NCBI GenBank assembly: GCA_958450365.1
Contig: CAUEEP010000911.1
Location: forward strand, 930,001-994,000
DNA length: 64,000 nt
Source: Mesorhabditis belari
Taxonomy: Eukaryota > Nematoda > Chromadorea > Rhabditida > Rhabditidae
Direction of reading: 5' to 3'
Below are positions 48,031-59,653 of this stretch, piece after piece. The notes under the pieces were generated by a model. The model was not told where the DNA came from and made no database searches. It saw only the letters and a program-made list of their open reading frames with translations. The first letter of the stretch is position 1. Each line of letters starts with the position of its first letter. Position numbers and translations under genes: made by a program.

Positions 48031-48630
48031 TTGACTCAATCTTGTTTAGATTCTCTAAATCGATCAGATTTTTATGCTTCCTCAAATTCGGACGAAGATT
48101 ATGACATCCTTTGCGCTAGTCTCCTAAATTCCATGAAACTAGCGTGTGGTCATTCTCCTTTAATGACCCCGCCGCACCTTTTGAGAGCTAGAAATGGACT
48201 AGTCGATATCCTTTCGTCGCTCCTATTATTGAAAATGCGTCTCGAACCCTGCGTGATTCCGGCTGAAACGATTGCTTTTCTCACAAATTACCCAGGGATA
48301 CAACAAATTCATGGAGACGATCGTTTACCACTTTTTGAAGAGCTCAAGAAATTGTGTGGTCCTCCGTTCTTTGACACTTGCCTTCATTGGTCCGAGGGTG
48401 AAATGATTTCCTTTCTCATGGAATACTCAGGAATGAAAAATGTCGATGGAGAAAATCCTGAGTTTTTGTTCGAATTGTCCAAGAAATTGTGGAAAGATGC
48501 ACTTTTTGACAAAGAGATTTGGTGTTTCCGACGAAGGATGGACTCGAGGAGAGATTGCGTTTACATCCTTTATTCTCGTCTTGAGCTCAGGCTTTCCCAT
48601 TTTTTCGCCTTCTACATGCCACCCCAATGA
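48031..48630 (+). pseudogene. Diverged F-box-like family C-terminal gene fragment with a duplicated YPG unit
   Basis: Open for about 199 codons without a clear start (first in-frame ATG near 48133). It holds two tandem versions of the family C-terminal unit: LTNYPGIQQIHGDDRLPLFE, then LMEYSGMKNVDGENPEFLFE, before FRRRMDSRRDCVYILY and AFYMPPQ. The F-box half is absent. It could be a small live gene with an unseen upstream exon, or a relic. Its 3' end is present inverted at 56470-56720. Confidence 0.5.
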
Positions 48631-48999
48631 AATGATCGCTTTTTTAAAAAGCTTTATTAGCTTCACGATATTTAATAATTTTATTTACCAAGTTCAACGA
48701 TGTGATTGATTTTTAATCTTTTCTAATGGAATTTGATGATTTTACTTATTGACTTATTTTACTTCAATGTCATTTTTACTTATTTTTATGTTGTGCTCGT
48801 GTTCTATGCTGAGTTTTAAAGAATGCCCATCAATAAATGATTAAAAGTATGTTTTAATGGGAATGAGTAAAGTTGTATGCTTTTAAAAGTATCTTTGATC
48901 GAGATAGTTATTGAAGGATAGTTATGGATGGATAGTTATTGCTCATACAGAAATGAACGGTATGGAAAGCAGTAGCTTTTTTTTATTTCAGATAATCCT

Positions 49000-50140
49000 T
49001 TGCAATACCGTTGACCTTCAAAGTACCCGTTATTGTTGTAGAATTGATCGTTTGTTGTCACTTTTAATTGTTTTCTTGTTTCATTGATTATTCTAGCATT
49101 TTGTTACAAATAAAGTTTGGAATTTTATTGAGAAAGATGGAATTTTGTCGTGAATTCGCGGGAATTCTATACTTTTAGCTAGTTAAGAGTGGTTAAATGT
49201 GAAATTCTTGGAAACGTTTATCGATATCGAGAAATTTTTCTCATTAGGAATGATGAGTTTCGTGAAAGCGCTGGTTTTGAAATTGTTTTATTATCAAAAT
49301 TTCACGAAAAGTCTAATCTTTTATATTTCAGGTATAAATGGCAGATTGTCAATTGGCGATGGCGATGACAAATTGAAAAGGGAAATGAGGATCGAAATGG
49401 AGAAGAAAATGGAACGATTGAGGGATCAACTCAACCATTTCCGATGAAGAAGTTGAATCAAGATAAGAGTGGTGCCGGTGAAGATGCGTTTCTTTTGCTC
49501 TCGACGCTGAATCTCAAGACGTTCCCAATGGAGAAATTGTGTTACGATCTGAAGTTGGAGTTCCAGAACTCCAACTGAAAGGAGGTTCCAGAAAAAAAAG
49601 GACACAAAGGAATTGTTTTGTTTTTTTTGTGGAATAGTTTTGGGTAATTATACACCAAGAAATTTCCGGAGTCACCACGATTTTACTTGGATTTCGATCC
49701 CCACCATCCTTTGATCGAATGCATCACTTCGTGTTGCGGATTGAAGCTTTGGTCTTCTCATGATTCGTCAATCATCGAAGTCAAGCATGAAGCATTCCTG
49801 AAACAATTGGAGACGGTGATCAATTGAATGTCAAATTCTTCCAGAGAACGATGTCGAGAAATCCTTTTCATATTTCCGCGCAGACAACTCTGGGTTTTGA
49901 ATTCGATTCATTCGTAGAAGATCAATCGCTGAACGATCAACTTGAAAGTTGGAAATCATCGAAGAACAACAACAACAACGAAGAATGTGAGAAAATCAAA
50001 CAAGAATCTTTCGGAGTATCTCTTCTATGCTTGATACAATGCCTTTGGCAAAGACACGTATCAAAGTTATTAAGATGAATGCGTATGAAATCTTGAAGCT
50101 GGTCTTTTACTGGATTGTGGAGCATGGCATCTAAACAAGA
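49000..50140 (+). pseudogene. Decayed F-box-like family gene (relic 2), duplicate of relic 1
   Basis: Near-identical to 37195-38380: helix EMRIEMEKKMERLRDQLNHF, stop, then LKTFPMEKLCYDLKLEF with the same following stop, then FEFDSFVEDQSLNDQLESW with a small CAA expansion. Differences are scattered substitutions and short indels. Confidence 0.65.
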
Positions 50141-50569
50141 ATTTGGAATTCGGTTTTTACACTTGGGTGATTGGTTAAATGGGTTCCTTGCGGAAAAAGA
50201 TGCTTTCGACCCGTACTTTTTTGCTTTCGAGATTCGACGTGAGCGAAATGATCGATTTGATGCTTAATGCTATAATTTTTTTGATTGTCTAGATTTATAA
50301 ATGTTGACCGATTAGAATGTTGTTGCTTTTTGTTATGTTTTGCTAGCTTTTCTCGTTATTGTTGTTACTCGGAATAAATTTATAAAACATTGTTCGATGA
50401 TGAAGTTACTGTTTGAAGCAGTTGTCGTTTTCTTGATGGATTGACTTATTTGTGACTTATTCCAGTTTTATTTGTATCTCAATTTCACTATTTCCTAACA
50501 TTTCCGTTATCCGTAAAGCACCTCTTTATGTCCAAAGAAAGTCTAATCTTTTTATTTATAGGTGGAAGA

Positions 50570-51571
50570 ATGGCGTCAATCGAAATGAAGAATTTGAGAT
50601 TATTTCCAATCGAGAAGTTGTGCTTCGATTTGAAATTGGAAGCGTTGGAACAAATGGAACCAAAGGATGTGTATGAGTTGGCCAAGGTGAATCACGGATT
50701 CCAAGGGATGCTCGTGAGGCGTCCGTCGATCGTTTTTGGAGAGCACGTTTATCGTATTCAATTACGCTATGGGACGATTTGGATCCAGAAGTTTTCCAAT
50801 TCATGTAAAATGGGGCTCATGGTCGTCTCTTTTCTCACTTTTCTTTTATTAAGAAGATCCGATGGTGCGACCTATTGTGGTTTGAGACGTATCATCAATT
50901 CAACGAGATACATGCACTTCTGAAGAATTTGAAGTCGGTGAATCGATTGGGGCTGCGATGGAAATCAAAAGAAGCATTGAAGGGATTCTTCTCAAATTTC
51001 CACGCATCGATCAAGAAAGAAGCATCACTGGCTATCGACTTCATTGCTTTCAATGATCAAGTGATCAAAGATAGGATCGAGAATTTTATGCTGGGACCTC
51101 AACTCAAGGATTGCGAGACGATTTGACTTGGTTCGACTACCGATTCAGTTCTCAGTTCTTTGAAGATTCAGTTCGCTTTGCTACAACGCCTTGTCGAAGG
51201 CTGAAATCAAAAGCGTTTTTATGGAGACTTATTCATCGCGTTGCATGGATTTGATTATTCAACAGATCATCACCAATGGAATCCCGAGCAAGAACCCTGA
51301 GGCTGCTTTTTTCCTTGGTTATAACTTGGACTTCACGTTAGATCTCTCACAATATCCAGGAATGCGACGAATCGATGGAGAGAATCGTCTTCGACTTCTC
51401 AAACAGGCGAACTATCTTGAAAGGAATTTTGGACGGTCTCGTTCTGGTGGTTCTGGTTTCTTCAGGAAAGAAAGCTTAATTTTCTGCCGACGTTTTGATT
51501 CAACCAAGGACTGCATCTGCGCGTACGACGATACGGGATACTTCTTGGCCTTCTACGTCCCCATCGATTAA
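50570..51571 (+). pseudogene. F-box-like family gene, copy 3, with several frameshifts
   Basis: Starts MASIEMKNLRLFPIEKLC after a TTTATAG acceptor. Frame is lost near 50815 (short deletion after the SNSCKMG region), regained near 50875, stopped at 51124 (ETI then TGA) and shifted again near 51170. The C-terminal block SQYPGMRRIDGENRLRLL through LAFYVPID is intact. AATAAA follows near 51702. Confidence 0.85.
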
Positions 51572-52570
51572 AATTATTAAAATCACTCTTTGATGATTCA
51601 TTGTCTATTTTTGTCGCTTTCTATCATTGTTTCCAGTTTTTAAATTGACAGATTATTGGTCTTTTATCTGCTATATTTTGTTGCTTTTCCATTATTCAAA
51701 ATAAAGTTTTAAAATCTTTTGTGAAATGAAAAGAAAACAGTTTGATATTATCTGTACTTTTTGGGAGTCTAAAGGACTGTGAAAGTGTCAGTGCGTTAGA
51801 AGTTGTCAAATTTTTAAGGGAATCTCTGGTAATCTTTTTCTTAACCTTTTTGCTCTGGGAAGGCTCTAATTTGCGAATTTCTCCATTTCAAAATCTTCCA
51901 AATCTATATTTTACGACAAAAAAAGCATCGAAAATGAAATTTTTGAAAATTCGAGAAAAATTTGTTAGGGCCAGACCGAAAACGAGGGAAATCTGACAAA
52001 ACCTCACTTTTCAAGAAATTTTGTGAAAATTTCATTTCTTGAAAGCTTTCGATCTTTGAATGTTTGACTGAGCAAAACTACGATGGATTTTCAGGGTTTT
52101 GCTGGTTTACTAGTTTTTGAGAACCCTGAAACCCTGAAATATTATCATAGACATTAAGGAGACCAAAACAAATTATTAGAAATAAAAGGTAAAAGGATTT
52201 CTGATGAAATAAATAAATTAAGAAGTCTCATTACGGGTATTTTGGTGATTTTGAGTCTTCGACCATCATATCACCCCTCTAGAGAAAACTTTCGAAAAAC
52301 CAACTTTATGTCAATGTGTAACCCCTGAGGCAAAACCAATTTTGAAACCACGATATGCCATCAAAACACAGCGCAAAAAAGTTGCAGGTACGCCAAGTGG
52401 ACCACTTTTTTTATGGACCACCTTAGGGACACTCGAAAATTATATGGAATTCAAAACTAGGCGCTTCCTGCACAGAAAAGTGAAAATATTCAGTTAATTA
52501 AATTAATAGGATTAAGCTGGCTTGATGGGGTATAAAACCATGTTTTGTGCAAAAGTTTTCACAATATTTT
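51572..52570. other. Intergenic, duplicated flank without genes
   Basis: Family 3' flank, then text shared with 57640-58070 and 61380-61530 (GAAATAAATAAATTAAGAAG). No coding signal. Confidence 0.6.
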
Positions 52571-53400
52571 TGGAGCTGCTCTTGAGTTTATTTATGTTTT
52601 TATTAAATTGCTGATTTTGCTTCTCGATTTTTGAATTCTTTCTATTATCAACGCATACAATGTGCATTTTTAGGGCCATCACATGTTCGTTGATGTCCGG
52701 TCGCTATCTTCCCTCATCAATGACCGCTTGTGGTTTTGCTTGTCATCTTCGCGCTTCTCTTCATCGATTCTACAAGTGGGTTACTCGGGCATTAGCACGT
52801 AAGGGATTAAGCCTAACAAGGAAGAAGTATGGGTAGATCTGCGTTGCTTTGTTGATGTTAGAAGTAGGCTTATGGTTGCCAGAAGTGGAGTTGAACCGAT
52901 TTTGCGCTCTTAGAAGTGGCAAAACCACTTTAGCACTGAAAATATTGACCCTTTTAAACAGTATCAGCACTATTTAAAATTATTCTCATGTTTAGCCACG
53001 CTACCGCGAATGCACTTCACGATGCCGAAAAGTACACAATGGTCCATAACGATTGAGCGAGCCCGGTTGAAGCAGGCAGCCATGTTGTTGGTGAGTTTTT
53101 TTGACACGCATAACTAATCATCTCATTTAGATGCAAATACGATTGCATGTAGGCCACTAATGCGACCATTCGAATCACTCAACCTGGCAACTTGCGAGCG
53201 AAATTTCACAGAGAATGGCCGCTCGCCGCGACCCAACTCGAGGCCATCGTCATTCAGGGGCGAACAAGTGCTTCTTATTTTTACTTTTTGTTGCAGGAAC
53301 CAACATCGGCTATCTTCTCTTTTCTCAACTTTTCTCAACTATTTTGTGGGTACTTTTGAGAGATTTGAGAGCAATTGAAAAAGCTCCATTGAGCTTGGGC
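52570..53400 (-). pseudogene. Minus-strand membrane-protein module, copy 2
   Basis: The upstream segment 53338-53123 is open on the minus strand and reads KREDSRCWFLQQ, GERPFSVKFRSQVARL and SDSNGR. The membrane-span block and the Arg/Lys-rich cytosolic block follow at 53090-53000 and 52760-52580. The upstream end is deleted, joining directly to the F-box-like 5' flank. Confidence 0.4.
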
Positions 53401-53957
53401 TACACTGTACAACTTCTTGTTTAGTATCTGGTTTCGCCGACATCTGTGGGGCCGTCCTCTACACATTACCCGCGTTGACCACGAAAAAAACATTTTAAAG
53501 TTATCTTTTAATTAAAAAACATGTACTCGATTCACTTGCTTTGTTTTGAAAAAACTGCATGTGCCTGTATTTCCTAGGCTTTGGCTCCGCACCGCTTTGG
53601 CTCCGCACAGCACATAAGTTTCTAATTGGAAACATCGTGGTCAGAGCCATCAATTGCCCTAGAAAAACTACTATTGAGCAAATTTCAAGTGCTCCCCCAA
53701 CTGCCTTAGTACCTTTTCGTTGTGTTTTGCGAGCTTTTCTCGTTATCGTTGTTACTTGGAATAAATTTATAAAATATTGTTCGATGATGAAGTTACTGTT
53801 TGAAGCAGTTGTCGATTTCTTGTTTGGTTGACTTATTTGTGACTTATTCTAGCTTTATTTGTACCTCATTTTCACTATTTCCGAACATTTCCGGTATCCG
53901 TAAAGCACCTCTTTATGTCAAAACAAAATCTAATGTTTTTATTTGCAGGTGAGAGTC

Positions 53958-54765
53958 ATGCGGTTCGAAATGAAGAATTTGACGTCATTTCCAATGGAGA
54001 AGTTGTGCTTCGATTTGAAATTGGAAGCGTTGGAACAAATGGAACCAAAGGATGTGTATGAGTTGGCCAAGGTGAATCACGGATTCCAAGGGATGCTCGT
54101 GAGGCGTCCGTCGATCGTTTTTGGAGAGCACGTTTATCGTATTCAATTATGCTATGGGACGATTTGGACCTCAATTATTTGTACCTCATTTTCACTATTT
54201 CCGAACATCGATCAAGAAAGAAGCGCATATCTACGGCACAGCTTTCAGTGATCAAGTGAACAAGGACAGGATCGAGAATTTTATGGTGGGACCTCAACTC
54301 AAGGATTGCGAGAAGATTTGGTTTGACTGTGTTTCTGAAGATTCAGTTCGCATTTTCTACAACGCCTTGTTGAAGGCTGAAATCAAAAACGTTGCAATAC
54401 AGTCTTATACACCGCGCTGCACTGATTTTATTATTCAACAGATCACCACCAATGGAATCCCGAGCAAGCACCTTGAGGCTGCTATCTACATTACTTCTGA
54501 ATTTGGTCTCGAGCGGGATCTGTCACAATATCCAGGGATGCGACGAATCGATGGAGAGAATCGTCTTCGACTTCTCAAACAGACGAACTACCTTGCAAGG
54601 AATTTTGAATGGTGTCGTTCTGATGGTTCTGATGTCATCATAAAAGAAAGCTCAATTTTCCGTCGACGTTTTGATTCAGGAAAGGACTGCATCTACGGGT
54701 ACGACTACGAAAACGACGACGGAGGTTTTCATCATTTCTTGGCCTTCTACGTCTCCATCGATTAG
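53958..54765 (+). pseudogene. F-box-like family gene, copy 4, central part replaced
   Basis: The first 70 codons (MRFEMKNLTSFPMEKLC onward) and last 190 are family-like. About 270 bases expected between IWI and the SIKKEA segment are missing. In their place is about 40 bases (TTTGTACCTCATTTTCACTA) identical to the gene's own upstream region at 53865-53905. The reading frame changes across this patch, so no full protein is made. Confidence 0.85.
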
Positions 54766-55079
54766 AATTATTAAAATCACTCTTTAATGATTCATCGTAT
54801 ATTTTTGTGACTTTCTATCATTGTTTCCGTTTTTAAATTGATAGTTTATTGGTCTTTTATCTGCTATATTTTGCGGCTTTTCATTTATCCAAAATAAAGT
54901 TTTAAAATCTTTTGTGAGATGAAAAGGAAGCGATTTGATATTCTAATTGTCTAGTTGTCTAAGAAGTCTAATTGGCTGTGAGAGGGTCATTGGTAATGAT
55001 TCATTGGTAATGTCTGATTGGCTGTGAGAGCGTTCCGAAGTGGTCGAATTTTCTGATAATTTCTGGTAAATTATTTTTC
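54766..55079. other. 3' flank of F-box-like copy 4
   Basis: AATAAA near 54894, then short degenerate repeats of GATTGGCTGTGAGAG; no gene. Confidence 0.6.
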
Positions 55080-55081
55080 TA

Positions 55082-56353
55082 CAGGGTGTCCCAAAATTAT
55101 GGTTACGAAATAACGTAAAAGTTTTCGACTTTATTTACATAGCAAAAATCAGCTGATAAGGAAAAATTTATTCTAAACAATTTAATTAACAATAAAAACA
55201 ACATTTAAATCTCAAAATGGCCTCCTTTAGCAGCTATGCATTTCCTTAGTCGTTTTGGAAAGTCATTAATGGCCTTTTCAATGGTAGACAAAGGAATCTC
55301 GTTCCAAGCTTTGATCAAATCCTTTTTCAATGAGTCAATTGTTGTGTGAGCTTTTGCACAAGCTTTGCTTTCAAGAATGGACCAGATAGAATGGTCTAAG
55401 AAGTTTAGGTCAGGGCTGTTTGAAGGCCATTCGCCCGGACGTTGTTGGCTGATATCCACTGTGATCCAGTCAGGAAAGTTGTTTGAGATCCATTCTTGTG
55501 TAACAGCTGCTTTGTGAGATGGAGCTCCATTCTGTTGATAAGTCCAGCTATTCGCGCCAAAATGAGCTTGAGTCCAGGGTAAAACATTATTTTTGAGCAT
55601 ATTGATATAAGCGATTTTATCGATTTTGACTCCTGGTGGAATGAAGATTAAAGGAGTTTTTCCGCTGTGAGTTACTCCGGCTCATATCATAACTTGTGGC
55701 GGCTTTTGTTGTCTTGACACAATTCTATCATCAAGAGGTAGTGGATCCTTTGACCAAACACGATCGTTTTAATGGTTATGGGCTTGCTCCATATCAAACC
55801 ACTTCTCGTCTGTGAAGAGAATTCCTTGATGGCGATTTGAGCCAAAGCGTCTCAGAAGCTGCTTGCACCGGGAAAATCGTTTTGCTTTCATAACGTCCGT
55901 CAATAAATGGCCTTTGACACCTTTTCTGGCTTTCATGCCGGCTGTTTTGAGCATACGATGAACACAACTCTTGCCGATTCCGACAGATTGCGCGAGTTTT
56001 CGAACGGAGTTCTTGGACGAATTCGGACTTCTTTTGAGCCGTTTAAAAACTTTTCGTCGTTTTGCAGAAACATTGGCAGTCTTCTTTCGACCGCGTCCCG
56101 AGCGATCTTCATTTGATCCCGTTTCCTTGTATCGCTTCACTGCGCGGGACACATTCATTTTCCCCTCCTGCAAGATTCGCGAAATTTCAGCGTTGGTTTT
56201 TCCCCGTTGGTGGAGGGAAATTATAGCTGGTCGATTTCATACCTGAAAATAGATAAATTAGTACAATGAAACCAAAAAGTAAGAAAAAAAAAACCAGTAA
56301 AATAAAAAAAAAGGCAAATAGAGTGCGCGTAACCATAATTTTGGGACACCCTG
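55082..56353 (-). mobile_element. Tc1/mariner-superfamily element (1272 bp), nearly intact
   Basis: Terminal inverted repeats beginning CAGGGTGTCCCAAAATTATG at both ends, flanked by TA at 55080 and 56354. The minus-strand transposase has a helix-turn-helix region (KNSVRKLAQSVGIGKSCVHR), the first catalytic Asp (LFTDEKWF) and the WPSNSPDLNFLDHSIW block. Lesions are TAA after AHNH, TGA replacing an expected Trp after QVMI, and QNGAPSHKA where the family has a catalytic Asp in place of the Asn. A splice acceptor TTTTCAG near the start suggests a short 5' intron. It is a recent, inactive copy. Confidence 0.9.
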
Positions 56354-56469
56354 TATTAGTCTACGATCAAAAAAAGGCAATCATGATCATACAGCGGTTG
56401 TTAGACAAAATAAAATAGTCCTAAGAAGCCTAAAGCGAAAAACTTGCACTTTTCGGACAAGAAAGATAC

Positions 56470-56720
56470 TTTTAAAGATTGATTTATTTACATTAAAACA
56501 TGCTTTTAATGATTTATTGATGGGCATTCTTTAATTTCAGTATAAGACACACAAAAACAAGTAAAATGACATTGAAAACAGTAATCATCAGACTATATCA
56601 GACTAGTAAAAAGATTAAAATGAATCACATCGTTGAACTTGGTAATAACATTACTAAACATCGTGAAGCTAATAAAGCTTTTAAAAAGCGATCATTTCAT
56701 TGGGGTGGCGTGTAGAAGGT
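56470..56720 (-). repeat. Inverted duplicate of the 3' end at 48600-48860
   Basis: Reverse complement of the last codons and 3' UTR of the fragment at 48031-48630, including GAAATGATCGCTTTTTAAAA and the CCCATCAATAAATGATTA text. Confidence 0.8.
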
Positions 56721-56885
56721 GAAAAATAGTAATCATCGTCCTCATCATCAATATGAAATAAGTTAAGTTAAAAAGCGTTGCGTTGATTACTTGGCTATAG
56801 GGAAGGCAACAAAACACCCACAGGGGACTTTAGAAAGCTTTCTAAAAGCAAAAGCATTTCGATCAAAAGCCAAAAACAAACTCAC

Positions 56886-57018
56886 CAACTTCCGCGATTC
56901 GGCGCTTCGACTGATATGGCCGAGGAGTGGCGGGCGATAGTGTGGCGGAGTGGCCGATGTGTCGGTGTCGTGGCTGAGCTTGCGTTGTACTCGAAATTCA
57001 GGGGTGTCGGCAGCACCA
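56886..57018 (-). other. Orphan exon of an unrecognised gene
   Basis: Bounded by TTTTCAG (57019-57025) and a GTGAGT-like donor at its lower end, open throughout on the minus strand. It reads AADTPEFRVQRKLSHDTDTS, then PPHYRPPLLGHISRSAES. Codon use is coding-like and polar/proline-rich. No neighbouring exon was found, so it may be a displaced gene fragment. Confidence 0.3.
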
Positions 57019-57164
57019 TCTCTGAAAACAAAACCCTATATACAGGTTGATAAGTGGTTCTCTTTTTAGATAGCAGAGAGTAATAAGTTTATCTTTCTTT
57101 CTTAGCTTTGCCTTTTGTCTACTATATCTGTTGCTTCATTTTCCTGAAATCATTTTGTCATCTA

Positions 57165-57235
57165 ATTATCTGATCTAATTATCTGATCTAATTATCTGAT
57201 CTAATTAGCTCACCTAATTAGCTTTACCATTATTT
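57165..57235. repeat. 13-bp tandem repeat ATCTGATCTAATT
   Basis: Three to five imperfect units. Confidence 0.85.
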
Positions 57236-58069
57236 GGATGTAGGGTGAATAAAGAGTTTAAAATTTCGTGTAAAGATTTTTTAACGGATGGCTGATTATT
57301 GACGGGAGATATCTAAACCAATAAATTTGGTGCAGCGATGTTTTCTGTATTCGGAATCACGTATGATTATGAAAAAGTCGGAGTGTTTATAGATTGAATT
57401 TATAGGTTGAAGTGTTTATAGTGTTTATAGATTAGTGTTTTTTTAACATGAATGCAAGTTCTAATTTTGCTTATTTTCTGGTAAAAGAATGCTCAATTGA
57501 CGGTCAATCAAGGAGGAAATCGTTGATGAAAGTGGAGATGGTGGCGAAGAAAGTGCATCGAATACGGGAATACAAGCTACCTATTCTGCCTCAAAAATCC
57601 CCGCTTTTCACGCGTTTTCTGAAATGGACGGCCCAACAGTGCACTCTGAAATATTATCATAGACTTTAAGGAGATCAAAACAAATTATTATAAATAAAAA
57701 GTAGCCACACTACCGATTTCTGGTGAAATAAATAAATTAAGAAGTCCCATTACAGGTATTTTGGTGATTTTGAGTCTTCGACCATCACATGACCCCCTCA
57801 TGATATATATATCGATGAAATTTTCAAAAAACTAACTTTGTGTCAATGTGTAACCACTGAAGCAAAACCAATTCTGAAACCACAATATGCCATCAAAATA
57901 TCAAAAAGTTTCAGGTACGCCAAGTGAGCCACTTTTTTTATGGACCATCCTGCATATGCAATGTCTCAATTTCTGGAAGAAAAGTGAAAATATTCAGTTA
58001 ATGAAATGAATAGCATTAACCTGCCTTAAGAAGGTATAAATAAATGTTTTATACAAAAGTTTTCACAAT

Positions 58070-58930
58070 ATTTTTGGAGCTGCTCTTGGGTGGTTGTTTT
58101 TATTAAGTTACTATTTATGCTTCTCCATTTTTTCCATTATCAACGCATTCAGTGTCCATTTTTAGGGCCATCACATGTTCGTTGATGTCGGGCCTCTCTC
58201 TTCCCTCGTCAATCACCGCTTGTCGTTTTGCTTGTCATCTTCGCGCTTCTCTTCATCGATTCTACAAGTGGGTTACTCGGGCATTAGCACGTAAGGGATT
58301 AAGCCTAACAAGGAAGAAGTATGGGTAGATCTGCGTTGCTTTGTTGATGTTAGAAGTAGGCTTATGGTTGCCAGAAGTGGAGTTGAGCCGATTTGGCGCT
58401 CTTAGAAGTAGCAAAACCATTTCAGCACTGAAAATGTTGACTCTTTTAAGCAGTATCAGCACTATTTAAATTATTCTCATGTTTAGCCACACTACCGCGA
58501 ATGCACATCACGATGCCGAAAAGAACAGCGATGCCCACAACAATTGAACCAACGTTTTGGGCAGGCAGCCATGTTTTCGGTGAGTTTTTTTTCTTTGATA
58601 CGCATAACTAATCAACTCATTTAGATTTAGAAATTTAGCACGTGGGCGACTATTCGAATCGCCCAACCTGAAGCCGGCGAAATCTCACAGAGAATGGCCA
58701 CTCGCCGCCACCCAACTCGGAACAATCGTCATTCGGGTGCGAACAAATGTTTCGTATTTTACTTTTTGTTGCAGGAACGAACATCGGCTATCTTCTCTTT
58801 TCTCGACTTCGTCACGAGGTATCTCTTTTGGCAACAACTTGGCTGGCGGTGAAATATTCAAAAGAAACAGATCTGGTGGGGATACAATGTCGTAAGAATG
58901 ATCGCTTGGTTGGCGTTTAAAGTTTCAATC
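58070..58930 (-). pseudogene. Minus-strand membrane-protein module, copy 3 (best-preserved membrane span)
   Basis: On the minus strand 58575-58490 reads LPAQNVGSIVVGIAVLFG then IVMCIR, a convincing single membrane span. A donor after CGCG joins it in phase to the downstream block 58250-58085, starting EARRRQAKRQAVI, a basic then polar helix. The upstream segment (KREDSRCSFLQQ, then RLGDSNSR) is present but frameshifted. The gene would encode a type I single-pass protein with a short basic cytoplasmic tail; family unknown. Its 5' end faces F-box-like copy 5. Confidence 0.4.
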
Positions 58931-59653
58931 AAAATATTTTGCCTTTAGGTTCTCGTCGACGGTTTTTCATGGTGTCGATTGTTGGGTGACCGAATGGATC
59001 GATTATTTTGTGGGTACTTTTGAGAGATTCTTGAAGGCAATTGAATATGATCAGTTAAGCTTGGGCTACACTGTACAACTTTTTTGTTTAGTATGTGATT
59101 TCGCCGACATCTGTGTGTCATCAAGTGGATGTCCTCTACACATTACCGTTGACCACGAAAAAAACGTTTTTAGGTTAAGTTTTCGATTAAAAAGCATGTA
59201 CGCGATTAACTTTCTTTGTTTGGAAAAAACAAAGAAAGTAAACTGCATGTCCCTATATCTCCTAGGCTTTGGCTCCGCACCGCAGAGGCACATAAGTTTC
59301 TAATTGAAAGCATGACTTAAAAATGTCTTGTTCGTGATCAGAGCCATCAGTTACCCTAGAAAAACTACATTTGAGAAAATTTCAAGTGCTCCCCCAACTG
59401 CCTTAGTACCTTTTCGTTATATTTTGCTAGCTTTTCTCGTTATCGTTGTTACGTTGAATAAATGTATAAAATATTGTTCGATGATGAAGTTACTGTTTGA
59501 AGCAGTTGTCGTTTTCTTGATTGGTTGACTTATTTGTGACTTATTCCAGCGTTATTTGTATCTCAATTTCACTATTCGCTAACATTTCCGTTATCCGTAA
59601 AGCGCCTCTTTATGTCAAAACAAAGTCTAGTCTTTTTATTTATAGGTGGAAGA

